DNA of 64,000 bases from Gemmatimonadota bacterium (GCA_016712265.1 JADJRJ010000030.1:1251483-1315482), one strand, 5' to 3'; counted from the stretch's first letter, positions 46,271 through 55,410 are shown. Numbers and translations are program-made. Notes: a model not told the origin generated them from the sequence alone.

Positions 46271-47553
46271 TCGCTCCACCGCCGGTCGACCTTCGTGCGC
46301 CCGGGCATTGGCACGGGGGGAACGGCGTATGCCCCTTGTCCCGCCGGCGGGGTCAGGTCCTGCGTCGACGCCATCAGCTGGTCCCAGGTGATCACCTGGC
46401 CGGTATACGCGGCCTCGCGGGCCATGATCGCCGACAGGGTGCTTTCCGCCACCTGCTGTCCCTCGTTGAGCGGCTTGCCATCGCGGATGCTGGCGACGAG
46501 GTCGGTGTGCTCCTGCACGTAGGGGTTCACCTTCACCCCGGCATAGCTGAACGCACTGGCCCCGACGATCTTCTCGGCCGCGTCGGTCGTTCCCTTCGTC
46601 CCGCGGAACTGCTCGCCCACATGGTCGGCCGTGCCGTCGATCTGGCGGCACATGCTCGTCACGTGCACGCCGCCCGGATACTCGAAGTCCACGGCGAAGT
46701 GATCGAAGATGTGCCCGTGTTCCGCCCCGGTGCGCCATTGCCGCCCACCGACCCCCACGGCGCGCACCGGGTGTGACCCCACGACCCAATTGGCCACGTC
46801 GATGTTGTGGATGTGTTGTTCCACCACATGGTCGCCGGAGAGCCAGGTGAAGTAGAGCCAGTTGCGCACCTGCCAGTCGAGGTCGCTCCACCCCGCTTGC
46901 CGCGCCGCGTGCCACAACCCGCCCTGGTTCCAGAACACCTGCCCGGAAACGAGCTCGCCGATCGCGCCGCCATGGACACGTTCAATGACCGCGCGATACG
47001 ACGGGTCGTGGCGGCGCTGCGTGCCGGCGACCACAGCAAGTCCCTTCGCCTTGGCACGAGCCGCGGCCGCGATCACGGCGCGGACCCCGGTGGGATCCAC
47101 CGCGACCGGCTTCTCCATGAAGACATGCTTGCCCGCGTCGACCGCCGCGGCAAAGTGCACGGGCCGGAACCCCGGTGGGGTCGCAAGGATGACGAGGTCA
47201 ATCCCGCTGGCGAGGACCTTCTGGTACGCGTCGGGCCCGCTGAACGCGTGGCCGTCGTCGACCTTGTACTTCGCGGCGAACGCCGGATTCTCCGCGGCCG
47301 CCTTGGCCAGGTTCTCGCGGCAGCTGGCCACGCGGTCCGCGAAGAGGTCGCCGACCGCGACCAGCTCAACACCTTCGCTGCCCCGCAGGCAGTCGCGCGC
47401 CGCCCCGGTCCCGCGACCACCGCACCCGACGAGCCCCACCTTGATGGTGGCCGCGGACTCCCACGGCATGGCCCGCAGCGGACGCGCGAAGGCGAGTCCC
47501 GCCGCCACACCCGCTCCCGCCTGCACGAAATCACGTCGCGAATATCCGGACAT
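46267..47553 (-). CDS. Gfo/Idh/MocA-family oxidoreductase with Tat signal
   Basis: 428 residues. A twin-arginine signal (GYSRRDFVQAGAGVAAGL) precedes the NAD(P)-binding fold (IKVGLVGCGGRGTGAARD, VAVGDLFADR, LVILATPPGFRPVHFAAAV). The catalytic-loop motif GKHVFMEKPVAVDP is present, followed by the C-terminal alpha/beta domain with GQVFWNQGGLW, HIHNIDVANWVVG (a common catalytic HxxxD region) and VTSMCRQIDGT. Tat-exported members of this family use tightly bound NAD(P) on sugars, often by an oxidation-elimination-reduction cycle. It overlaps the sugar-isomerase gene by 4 bases and follows the SUMF1-like gene by 14, so the three are co-expressed. The exact substrate is not readable. Confidence 0.92.
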   Translation of the reverse strand: MSGYSRRDFVQAGAGVAAGLAFARPLRAMPWESAATIKVGLVGCGGRGTGAARDCLRGSEGVELVAVGDLFADRVASCRENLAKAAAENPAFAAKYKVDDGHAFSGPDAYQKVLASGIDLVILATPPGFRPVHFAAAVDAGKHVFMEKPVAVDPTGVRAVIAAAARAKAKGLAVVAGTQRRHDPSYRAVIERVHGGAIGELVSGQVFWNQGGLWHAARQAGWSDLDWQVRNWLYFTWLSGDHVVEQHIHNIDVANWVVGSHPVRAVGVGGRQWRTGAEHGHIFDHFAVDFEYPGGVHVTSMCRQIDGTADHVGEQFRGTKGTTDAAEKIVGASAFSYAGVKVNPYVQEHTDLVASIRDGKPLNEGQQVAESTLSAIMAREAAYTGQVITWDQLMASTQDLTPPAGQGAYAVPPVPMPGRTKVDRRWSE

Positions 47554-47567
47554 CTCGCCTCCTGGGG

Positions 47568-48374
47568 TTACGGCTCGCGCACGATGCGAAAGCCGACAAA
47601 GGGCCCATCACTCAACCACCAGCTGCTTTTTGGAATTTGTGGATCGCGCTCGTTCCAGCTCTCCCCCTGCCGCGCGCGCGCCAACGGTCCCACGGCCGCA
47701 GGAGGATCCTGCCACGACCCGCCCCGCACGACCAGCGCCCGATCATCAGGGATCACCCATTCCGCGACGTTCCCAAACAGGTGGTAGACCCCCGGTGCGG
47801 TCAACGCCCCGCTCGCGACCGGCCGAGTTCCGGATCCGGGCACGCGAGTCGCCGTGGAGTCTGCCGTCTGCCGTCTGCCTTCTGCCGACTCTCGCTCACC
47901 GTCTACCGTCCCATTCCCCGCGAGGTCCGCCGCACGCTGCCATTCCGCCTCGGTCGGCAGGCGATACCGATGGCCGGTCACCGTCGAGAGCCACGCGCAG
48001 AACGCCACCGCGGCATCTCGGGTCACAGAAATGACGGGGTAGCCCGCGTGGCCGAACCCATAGTCCGGGTTGCCGTACGGCCGCGACGGCCCCGCCACCG
48101 CATCCGCGCCGGCGGGAGAATACCTCGGGGACGGCGCACGGCTCATCGTGAAGGCGTCGTAGGCGTCCCACGACACCTCGGTCCGCCCGAGCAGGAAACC
48201 CGGGACGTCGCGGCGCGATCCCGCCACGGTCACGGCACCGGCCGGGACGCGCACCAGCTCGATGGTAACCAGGGTCCCGGGGATGGAGTCGCGCACGATC
48301 TCCTGCCCCCACACACAGGGCGCCAGCAGCAAGGCAGACACGGCGACAGCACGCCAGGGCGCGAGGGCAGTCAC
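47568..48374 (-). CDS. SUMF1/formylglycine-generating-enzyme-fold secreted protein
   Basis: 268 residues from a GTG, with a signal peptide (AVAVSALLLAPCVWGQ). The FGE/SUMF1 fold is evident from VRVPAGAVTVAG, FLLGRTEVSWDAYDAF, GYPVISVTRDAAVAFCAWLS, YRLPTEAEWQRAADL, YHLFGNVAEWV, LVVRGGSWQD and the end FVGFRIVREP. The two copper-binding cysteines of true FGE near the C-terminus are absent, so it is more likely a SUMF1-type ligand-binding or structural protein. About 30 residues between AADLAGN and TRPVASG are encoded by a 7-bp repeat tract and are not part of the fold. First gene of the minus-strand operon; divergent from apbE. Confidence 0.85.
   Translation of the reverse strand: MTALAPWRAVAVSALLLAPCVWGQEIVRDSIPGTLVTIELVRVPAGAVTVAGSRRDVPGFLLGRTEVSWDAYDAFTMSRAPSPRYSPAGADAVAGPSRPYGNPDYGFGHAGYPVISVTRDAAVAFCAWLSTVTGHRYRLPTEAEWQRAADLAGNGTVDGERESAEGRRQTADSTATRVPGSGTRPVASGALTAPGVYHLFGNVAEWVIPDDRALVVRGGSWQDPPAAVGPLARARQGESWNERDPQIPKSSWWLSDGPFVGFRIVREP
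47859..47907. repeat. Seven-unit 7-bp tandem repeat inside a gene
   Basis: GTCTGCC occurs three times in a row, followed by TTCTGCC, GACTCTC, GCTCACC and GTCTACC: seven 7-base units, 49 bases. Forty-nine is not a multiple of three, so the surrounding insertion must include other bases to hold the SUMF1 frame. It encodes a hydrophilic loop of the protein. Confidence 0.75.
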
Positions 48375-48405
48375 GGTGCCCCGACGGTATTACCTTCGGC
48401 CCGGA

Positions 48406-49359
48406 ATGTCTACCGCTCTCCTGGGGTTCCTGCTCCTTGCCGGACCGGTGGCCCCGGACACCACCCCGCGGGCCTACACCTTCCGCGAGATCCACCTCGA
48501 CGTCGCCGTTCGGATCACCCTCTGGTCGCCTAACGAGGAACACGCACGGGCGGCGGCGGCCGCGGCCTTCCGGGAGATCGCGCGCCTCGAGGACATCTTC
48601 TCTGATTGGCGTCCGACGAGTGAGTTGCGACGCCTCGAGGCGGGCGGCACGGGGTGGCAAGCCACCTCGCCCGAACTAGCTCAGCTCCTGGGGAAGGCAA
48701 TGCAAGTCGCACGGGCAAGCCGCGGCGCCTTCGATCCGACCATCGGCCCCCTCACCCGTCTGTGGCGCGCCGCGCGACACACCGGATCGCCGCCGGACGC
48801 GCGCATGCTCGCCACGGCGCGCGCGCGCGTGGGACATGCCCACCTCGATGTGGATACGCTCGGCCGGCGCGTGCGACTGCGTCGCGCGGGGATGCAACTC
48901 GACCTCGGCGGCATCGCAAAGGGGTACATCCTGCAGCGGGCGCTCGACGTGCTCCGGCAACATGGGGCGCCACAATCACTCGTCGAGGGCGGTGGGGACC
49001 TCGTCGTTGGCGAGGCACCGCCAGGAAAGCCGGGATGGACTATCGCGACCCCCCTCGCCGACACGACCATGGCAGCGCTGGCTGGCGCGTTAGCCAATGC
49101 CGCGCTGGCCACCTCAGGACCCACCGAGCAACAGATCGTGGTGGACGGCCACCGGGAATCGCACATCCTGGACCCCGCGACTGGACGCGGCACGCGCGCG
49201 CCTCAGGTCGCGACCGTCATTGGGAGGGACGCCGCAGTGGCGGACGCGGTCGCCACCGCCCTCACCGTCCTGCCCCCCGCGGAGGGTCGGCGACTGCTCG
49301 CAATGTTCGGCCTTCGTGGCGCCCTGCACGACCCGGTGCCGGCGTCCCCGCCCCGGTAA
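48406..49359 (+). CDS. apbE: ApbE-family FAD:protein FMN transferase
   Basis: 317 residues from the ATG at 48406, followed by a short hydrophobic leader (ALLGFLLLAGPVAPD). ApbE motifs: FREIARLEDIFSDWRPTSEL, SRGAFDPTIGPLTRLWR, the glycine-rich substrate loop LDLGGIAKGYILQRAL, SLVEGGGDLVVG, ALATSGPTEQQIV, SHILDPATGRGT and the metal-binding region DAAVADAVATALTVL. ApbE attaches FMN to a threonine of target flavoproteins such as Nqr/Rnf subunits or extracytoplasmic reductases. No obvious FMN-acceptor is encoded here, so it may serve proteins elsewhere. It is divergent from the SUMF1 operon, 31 bases away. Confidence 0.92.
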   Translation: MSTALLGFLLLAGPVAPDTTPRAYTFREIHLDVAVRITLWSPNEEHARAAAAAAFREIARLEDIFSDWRPTSELRRLEAGGTGWQATSPELAQLLGKAMQVARASRGAFDPTIGPLTRLWRAARHTGSPPDARMLATARARVGHAHLDVDTLGRRVRLRRAGMQLDLGGIAKGYILQRALDVLRQHGAPQSLVEGGGDLVVGEAPPGKPGWTIATPLADTTMAALAGALANAALATSGPTEQQIVVDGHRESHILDPATGRGTRAPQVATVIGRDAAVADAVATALTVLPPAEGRRLLAMFGLRGALHDPVPASPPR

Positions 49360-49556
49360 CGGCGGGGCAATCATAGCTCCCCATCGCGGCGCGACCCCTG
49401 CCGTCGCGACAGGAATGATGGTTGCATACCTATCCCCCGCGGCGCGGGGAAGAGGTCACGCGTACCCCGCGCGCGCACTAAGATCCCACCCCGCAGCACC
49501 AGCGCCCAGCCCCCGGTTCCAGCCTGCAGCCACCCTCGACCAGCGGCCCGCCACCT

Positions 49557-50831
49557 TTGCCCTCCATCGCGGTCACCTGCAAGTGCGGCGAGCAGTTCAA
49601 CGTCGACGAACGCTATCTCGGCCAGGTCATCACCTGCTGGAAGTGCAAGCGTCCCATGCGGCCGAGGCATCGCGTGCGCACCCCCTCGCAGTACGTGCAC
49701 GTGGCGCAACGCGCGCTGTCACTCCGCGATCGCGTCACCGCCATCCGCGAGCGACTAGGGAGGGCCATCCGGCACAGCTGGCCCTTCGCGCAGCCATGGA
49801 TCGAACGACGCCCGGTTGTCTTCTATCTCGCTATCGCCTCCTGGTTTCTCCTCGCAGGCGTGGCCGCCGTTGCGGTGGTGCTTCCAACACTTGGGGACCG
49901 CTGGATTCCGGCGACCGTCCTGCTTTACGCGGGCCGCTGGACATACCTGGTCCCCGCCGTCGGGCTCGGCCTGCTCTCCCTCGCTGTCTGGCGCCCCTTG
50001 CTGGTGCCCAACCTCCTCTCCGTCGGGATCGTCCTTGGCCCCATCATGGGCTTCCAGCTCGGCCTCCGCAGCTGGTTCCCCGCACCATCTGGCGAGCCCC
50101 TGCGGATTGTGACCCTGAACGCGGGCGGTGGCAGCGTTGTCGCGCCTGAGCTCGTCGCGCTCATGGACTTATGGAAGCCGGATATCCTGGCGTTCCAGGA
50201 ATGCGGCCCCGCGCTCCAGGCCGTGATCCGTACGATCCCCCGTTGGCACTCGCACGACGCAAATCCCCTGTGCCTGCTGTCCCGTTTTCCCATCAAGGAC
50301 GCACAGTCGATGAACCGGGACGACCTCGAGCGCGTGCGGGGCGCCGAGCGTACAGGTGCGGGAGGTGCTGGGTACGTCACGCGCTATGTCCTCGAAACCC
50401 CGGCTGGGCTCCTCGGGGTGACAAACCTTCATCTCGAAACAGCCCGGAAGGGGCTCGAATCCGTCGCCGAAGGTGACCCGGACCTGACGCGGCTTCGGGA
50501 CAACATGGATATCCGGGAGATGGAGGCGCGTCGAGCGCGCGCGTTTGCCGACGGTGGCGTCATCCCCATGCTGATCGTTGGGGACTTCAACGCCCCCCCG
50601 GAAAGCCGCAACCTCAGGGACAGCTTTGGAGACCTGACGAACGCGTTTGATCGGTTGGGGAGCGGTTTCGGCTACACGCGCTACAATGGCTGGATCCGGC
50701 TTCGGATTGATCATGTGTTCAGCAGTACTGGCGTCCGTCCGATCCGGGCGCGGGTTGCCGGAGACGTCGGCTCGGACCATCGGCCGGTGATCGTCGACTA
50801 CAGAGTCCTGGACCGAACCAGCGAGCGTTAG
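49557..50831 (+). CDS. Zinc-ribbon, membrane-anchored endonuclease/exonuclease/phosphatase protein
   Basis: 424 residues; the start at TTG 49557 is inferred from the N-terminal zinc ribbon (VTCKCGEQF ... ITCWKCKRPM). A basic linker (about 40-80) is followed by three TM helices (about 93-187, e.g. VVFYLAIASWFLLAGVAAVA and LLVPNLLSVGIVLGPIMGF). The C-terminal EEP domain (about 195-420) has LRIVTLNAGGG, ILAFQECGPAL (catalytic Glu), GVTNLHLETA, PMLIVGDFNAPPESRNL and DVGSDHRPVIVDYR. The TM-plus-EEP part resembles known membrane EEP proteins; joining it to a zinc ribbon is uncommon. The ribbon should face the cytoplasm, and the EEP domain the outside if three TMs are correct. Substrate unknown. Confidence 0.82.
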   Translation: MPSIAVTCKCGEQFNVDERYLGQVITCWKCKRPMRPRHRVRTPSQYVHVAQRALSLRDRVTAIRERLGRAIRHSWPFAQPWIERRPVVFYLAIASWFLLAGVAAVAVVLPTLGDRWIPATVLLYAGRWTYLVPAVGLGLLSLAVWRPLLVPNLLSVGIVLGPIMGFQLGLRSWFPAPSGEPLRIVTLNAGGGSVVAPELVALMDLWKPDILAFQECGPALQAVIRTIPRWHSHDANPLCLLSRFPIKDAQSMNRDDLERVRGAERTGAGGAGYVTRYVLETPAGLLGVTNLHLETARKGLESVAEGDPDLTRLRDNMDIREMEARRARAFADGGVIPMLIVGDFNAPPESRNLRDSFGDLTNAFDRLGSGFGYTRYNGWIRLRIDHVFSSTGVRPIRARVAGDVGSDHRPVIVDYRVLDRTSER

Positions 50832-51052
50832 GGCATTGCAACAGTGCGACGACTGATGCGCGCACGCCGTGGGCTCGCAGCTTTGTCGCCACAGCTTTCG
50901 GGCGATCTTCCCCGCGAAACACACGCATCTCCAAGCAGCGCATGGGATTCCGGCGCCGCCGAATCCGGCACTGGAGTTGCTCCGTACGCCTGTGTGTGCC
51001 ATTTTCGGACGTCCTGCGGGGCCCCGATTCCCTCATATTTTCCTGCTTTCAC

Positions 51053-52043
51053 GTGGCAGCTTGCACCAAGTGCAACCAGCGACTCTCTCCCGGTGTGCGA
51101 TTCTGCACCGGGTGTGGCGAGGCCACGCCAGGTCTGATCATCGGGACGACTGGGCGCGCCCAGTTTCCTCCCATGCTCGGCAGGTGCGACAAATGTGGGC
51201 ACGCTAACCGAGTTGGCGTGCCTTTTTGTGCACGGTGCGGCTTTCGGATGGCCATCGTGACCGATGAGACGTTGACGTTCTGTCGGACCTGCGGGACGAT
51301 TCGCACCGACGAGACGGCGCGCTTCTGTTCGGGCTGCGGGACCAGGATCGGCGGAGGTGGGCCACCAGGTGCCGGGGAACGGCGCCACGTGGTATTCCGC
51401 AGGTCTCGACCCGTGCGTCGCTCACCGTGCTCGACGCGGCCGGCACGGCCGCACGCGTGATTGCCCTCGAGAGCGACTCCGCCACGATCACGACCGACGG
51501 GGTCGAAATCCTGGTGGGCGACGGGCACGCGGGGGGTGACGGCGCCACCCTCTCCCTGCGATCGGACGGCGCAGAGGTGGAGCCGTGGGTGATCCCCAGG
51601 CCCTCTACATCTTCCTGACCACCGAGACCCAGCTGAATGACGGCGATGTCCTGCTGTTGGGATCGCAGGTCATTCGTTATCGTCGCTGGGTGGATGACGG
51701 CACCTACTTCGCGGACCAGTCGATGCTGGGATCGATCCTGCCGGGTCGCGACTGCGCGGTCCTCGAGCAGTTGCGCAGCGACGGACGCGTTCGGGACATG
51801 ATGTACCTGTGGCCGGGGCGGTCGATCCTCATCGGCCGGGAAGAGGGCGACTGGGTGTTTGCCTTCGACCGCACCATGAGTGCACGGCATGCGTCGATCA
51901 CCTGTGCCGCCGATGGCACGTTGTCCGTGCGCGACGTCGGGAGCCGCAACGGGGTGGCGGTCTCCGTTCGTGGGCCGCGTCGCATGACCAGCGGACAGCG
52001 TTTGTCCCTGGCTGGGAAGGTCATGCGCGTGGACCTCGCCTGA
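51053..52043 (+). CDS. Double zinc-ribbon protein with two FHA-type domains, frameshifted
   Basis: The GTG at 51053 directly precedes the first ribbon; an ATG at 50942 is the alternative. Four CxxC knuckle pairs occur (CTKCNQRL, FCTGCGE, CDKCGHANRVGVPFCARCG, FCRTCGTIRTDETARFCSGC). The frame then changes by one base near 51415 to TVLDAAGTAARVIAL and DSATITTDGVEILVGDG (a first, weak FHA-like module), and again near 51590 to LYIFLTTETQLNDGD. The second FHA domain is clear: ILIGREEGDWVFAFDRTMS, RHASITCAADG and VRDVGSRNGVAVSVRG. FHA domains bind phosphothreonine, so this protein fits as a reader for the local Ser/Thr kinases. Both breaks fit single missing bases. Confidence 0.82.
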
Positions 52044-52117
52044 CGTTCGCGGGATGAAGACTCCCATTGAGGTGAAGGCAGCGCGCCTGCAGGGGCGGCG
52101 GGGACGGTGGCTCCATC

Positions 52118-53166
52118 ATGGTCGAGGTGTATGCGGTCACCGATGTGGGCCGCACGCGCGATCATAACGAGGACGCCTTCCTCGTCTCTGACCTTAGCGA
52201 CCGGGCAGCCCTCGACTTCGACGCCTCGGTCCAACAGCGCGTCGGCGCTCGGGGCCTCCTGTTCATGGTCGCCGACGGCATGGGCGGCGCCGCCGCTGGC
52301 GAACTCGCGAGCGCAACGGCCGTGGATGTCGTGCTGCGTTCGTTGCGCGACGACTGGTCGGCCGCCGCGCCGGGCGCACCGGAACTGTTCGTCGACGCCA
52401 TCGAGCGTGCGGCCCAAACAGCCAACAGCGTCATCTACCGCTACGCGACCGACCACCCCGAGGTCCGCGGGATGGGAACCACGGCGACCATCGCCGGCCT
52501 CCTGGCGATACCCTGTTCCTCGCCCAGGTCGGCGACTCCCGGGCCTACCTCGTCCGCGACGGTGTCGCCCGTCAGCTCACCAAGGATCAGTCGCTTATCC
52601 AGAAACTGGTCGAAGCCGGTGAGATGACCGAGGAGCAGGCGGAGCATTCCGAACGCAAGAACATCATCCTCCGGGCCCCTCGGCCCGGAAGCGCATATCA
52701 AGGTCGACCTCACCCACCAGCGCGTGCGGCGCGAAGACGTCCTGATCCTCTGCAGCGATGGACTCTCCGGGCTCGTGAGAGGGAGGACATCGCGCGGTGT
52801 GTTCGGGAGGAGCGCGACCTGCTCACGGCGTGCCAGCGGATGGTGGATCTCGCCAACGAGATGGGCGGGCCCGACAACATCACCGTGGTTGGCGCGCGCT
52901 TCGACGGCGCTGGCCTCAAGCGCGCCTCGGCTGACGATGCGGTGGGACACCAGCTGTATGAGCGAAGCGGGCCACCGGCTGCGCCGGGCACCGATCTCGA
53001 TTCGCTACTCCGCGAACGCACCGCCGCCATGATGCGCGGCACGCCGATCGAACCCTTCCCTGCTGCGGTCGTCGCCGAACGCCGGCGTCAGGGACTGATG
53101 ATTCGTGCGGCGCTCGCGGCGGCCGGGGCGCTGCTGTCGTTGTACCTGCTCTGGCGGTGGCTCTAG
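52118..53166 (+). CDS. PP2C-family protein phosphatase with C-terminal TM helix, frameshifted
   Basis: The ATG at 52118 opens VYAVTDVGRTRDHNEDAFLV and the metal site FMVADGMGGAAAGELAS, then GMGTTATIAGLL. Near 52500 the frame changes by one base to DTLFLAQVGDSRAYLVRDG and LTKDQSLIQKLVEAGEMT. Near 52680 it changes again to LGPEAHIKVDLTHQRVRRED and LILCSDGLSGLV, and near 52785 back to EDIARCVREERDLL, GGPDNITVVGARF and a TM helix (AALAAAGALLSLYLLW). All PP2C motifs, including the catalytic Asp residues, are present over the three frames. Corrected length is about 350 residues. It would reverse Ser/Thr phosphorylation; the FHA gene lies 74 bases upstream, a usual kinase-FHA-phosphatase association. 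Confidence 0.85.
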
Positions 53167-53187
53167 CGGGAGCAGCTGTACTGATGC

Positions 53188-53266
53188 GGCACGAGAAGCA
53201 CGAGACTTGAGCAGCACGGGCGGCACGCCTCCCCGTGCTGCGCGTACTGCCCGTGCCGCTCGTGCC
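53188..53266. terminator. Nested inverted repeats between convergent genes
   Basis: Inner stem: GCAGCACGGG (53211-53220) with CCCGTGCTGC (53232-53241), 10 bp. Outer stem: GGCACGAG (53188-53195) with CTCGTGCC (53259-53266), 8 bp. It fills the gap between the PP2C and AnmK gene ends, as a bidirectional terminator would. Confidence 0.6.
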
Positions 53267-53278
53267 TCGCTGTGGCAG

Positions 53279-54411
53279 TTATCGGCTACGGGCCGCCGCC
53301 CCACAGGTCTTCCCCAGCACCCTCCCCCCGCGCGCGCCCGTCGCCGCCGGCACGTTCCCCGGGCGCCCCGTAAGGTGCAGGTAGCCCAACAACGCGAAAG
53401 CTACGGCCTCCTTGGCCTCGCCGTCAAAGAACAACTGGTCGAACCGCCGGACCGGGATCGGGGCGACCGCGTGGGCAATCGCCTCGACGAGCACCGGATT
53501 CTGCGCCCCGCCGCCGGACACCACCAACTCGGCCACCGGCTCCGGGACAAACTGTCGCAAGCTGCTCCCGATCGACCGAGCCGTCAAGGCGACGGCCGAC
53601 GCCACCAGGTCCGGCCCCGTCGCCTGCGGGTGTTCGGCGCGGCATCGCTCGATAAAGCCGGTGATGTATGCCGCATCGAAGAACTCGCGCCCGGTGGTCT
53701 TGGGTGGCGGCGCGAGGAAGTACGGATCATCCAGCGTCGCCTCGACGGCCGCGTGGATCACCTGCCCCTGGCGCGCCAGACGACCATCCACGTCGTAGGT
53801 CAGCGACGGATCTACGCGCTGGGTCACGCCGTCGATCACGACAACGCCGGGGCCAGTGTCGAACGCCCGCAGCCCGAGCTCGGTGCCACCCGGCGGGACC
53901 ACTGTCACGTTCCCGATCCCACCGATGTTCTGCAGCGCCCGCCAGGTGTCCGGCGACGAGAAGAGCACGCGGTCCGCCATCGAGACCAGCGGAGCTCCTG
54001 GCCCCGCGGCCACGTCGGCCACGCGGAAGTCGCTGATGACCCGACAGCCCGTGCGCTCGGCGATCACCGCGGCTTCGCCGATCTGCCAGGTGGAATGCCC
54101 CGGCACGTGCCAGATCGTTTGGCCGTGCGAGGCAATCGCCGCCACGTCGCCGCGGGCAATACCCGCCTGTGCGAGGACGCGGATCGCCGCGGCCGCCAGC
54201 CATTCTCCAGGTCGAAGCCCAGTCGACAATACTCCTCCGGCGTGCCCCCAACGAGCGCCTGGGCCAGCCGGGCGCGATCACCCTTCGCATAGGGCGCCAC
54301 ATCAAACCCAAGCAACTCAGCCTCCACCCGTGCCCCGACGTCGCGAAAACGGACGACCGCGGCCGAGATGCCGTCGAGCGAGGTCCCCGACATCAGGCCG
54401 ACGACGATCAT
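53279..54411 (-). CDS. anmK: Anhydro-N-acetylmuramic acid kinase, frameshifted
   Basis: The ATG at 54411 begins MIVVGLMSGTSLDGISAAVV, the classical AnmK N-terminus with its phosphate-binding MSGTSxDG. The first frame continues to GGTPEEYCRLGFDLEN; near 54207 it changes by one base to EWLAAAAIRVLAQAG and AAIASHGQTIWHVPG. Further motifs: LQNIGGIGNVTVVPPGG, AFDTGPGVVVIDG (catalytic FDTGPGN-like Asp), EFFDAAYITGF and ELVVSGGGAQNPVLVEAI. The enzyme converts anhydro-MurNAc and ATP to MurNAc-6-phosphate, the substrate of the MurQ protein encoded directly upstream. Without the break the product is about 375 residues, the usual length. The gene runs on from MurQ without a stop in the corrected frame. 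Confidence 0.9.
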
Positions 54412-54443
54412 GCGTTCCTCGCTGGCGCCGAGGACCTTGCGAA

Positions 54444-55337
54444 TCACCCCGTCGTGCGACGCGAGGGCCGCTGCGCGTCGGACAATGAGCCGCCGGTCGC
54501 GTGCATGACAATCGCCAGCTTCACGCCCGATCCGCCGCTTGCAGGAGGTCGCGCGCCACCTCGCGCGTCACGTCGCAGACCTCCATGACGATCCGCTCCT
54601 GACCGATCGGCCAGCTTCACGTTGGTGGCGCGCAGGTCCACCATCAAGTTGCCGAACGTCTTGCCCGTGCGAATCATCGCACCGGTGGTGAGCATGTTGA
54701 GGATCATCTTGGTGGCGGTCCCCGCCTTGAGGCGTGTGGATCCGGTCACGACCTCCGGCCCCGTCACGGCGACAATCGCCTGGTCCACCCTCTGCTCGAA
54801 CTCGGCATCGATCGGCGTGCAGGCCAGCATCACCGTGCGGGCACCGCGCTCCCGCGCACGCAGCAATGCCCCGCGCACAAACGGCGTCGTGCCTGAGGCC
54901 GCGATCCCGACCACCACGTCACCCTGGCGCACCCCGCGCTCGTCCACGGCCTGCGCGCCGCCCGCCGGGTGGTCTTCGGCCCCTTCCTGCGACCGGAACA
55001 CCGCCGGCTCTCCTCCGGCGATGATCCCCTGCACCAGATCGGGATCCGACCCGAACGTGGGCGGGCACTCGGAGGCATCCAGGATCCCGAGGCGACCGGA
55101 GGTGCCCGCCCCGACGTAGAACAGTCGCCCTCCCGCCCGGAACGCGTCCTCGACGAACCCCATCGCGCGCGCCACCGGCTCCCGTACACGCGCGACCGCA
55201 TCCGCGACGGTTCGATCCTCGGCATTCATGGCGTCGACGATCTCCAGGGTCGTCGCGAGGTCGATGTCGGTCGTGCGGGGGTTGCGGTGTTCCGTGATGC
55301 GGGGGTCGAGCGGGGGCTTGGGCGAGGGGGACGGCAC
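54444..55337 (-). CDS. murQ: N-acetylmuramic acid 6-phosphate etherase, frameshifted C-terminus
   Basis: From a GTG: TEHRNPRTTDIDLATTLEIV, the SIS-domain motif GGRLFYVGAGTSGRLGILDA, ASECPPTFGSDPDLVQGIIA, VVVGIAASGTTPFVRGAL, GPEVVTGSTRLKAGTATKMI and GNLMVDLRATNVKLADR, all MurQ signatures. After LADR the frame is out for about 25 codons; the correct one reads QERIVMEVCDVTREVARDLL. The original frame returns with VKLAIVMHATGGSLSDAQR, then near 54470 the real sequence moves to ALASHDGVIRKVLGASEER, which runs straight into the AnmK start at 54411. MurQ cleaves the lactyl ether of MurNAc-6-P to GlcNAc-6-P in cell-wall recycling. True end is therefore near 54412. Confidence 0.92.
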   Translation of the reverse strand: MPSPSPKPPLDPRITEHRNPRTTDIDLATTLEIVDAMNAEDRTVADAVARVREPVARAMGFVEDAFRAGGRLFYVGAGTSGRLGILDASECPPTFGSDPDLVQGIIAGGEPAVFRSQEGAEDHPAGGAQAVDERGVRQGDVVVGIAASGTTPFVRGALLRARERGARTVMLACTPIDAEFEQRVDQAIVAVTGPEVVTGSTRLKAGTATKMILNMLTTGAMIRTGKTFGNLMVDLRATNVKLADRSGADRHGGLRRDARGGARPPASGGSGVKLAIVMHATGGSLSDAQRPSRRTTG

Positions 55338-55410
55338 GTCGCGGTGTCGAAGGAAGTGGGATCGCGCGGCAAGGTGCCGAGCGACGTAAACTTACCCCGT
55401 GCTGCTGCCC

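Noticed and set aside
47859..47907. CRISPR-like array
   Set aside because: Units are only 7 bases with no spacers and lie inside a coding frame.
47568..48374. Annotation as active formylglycine-generating enzyme
   Set aside because: The expected C-terminal copper-binding cysteines are absent.
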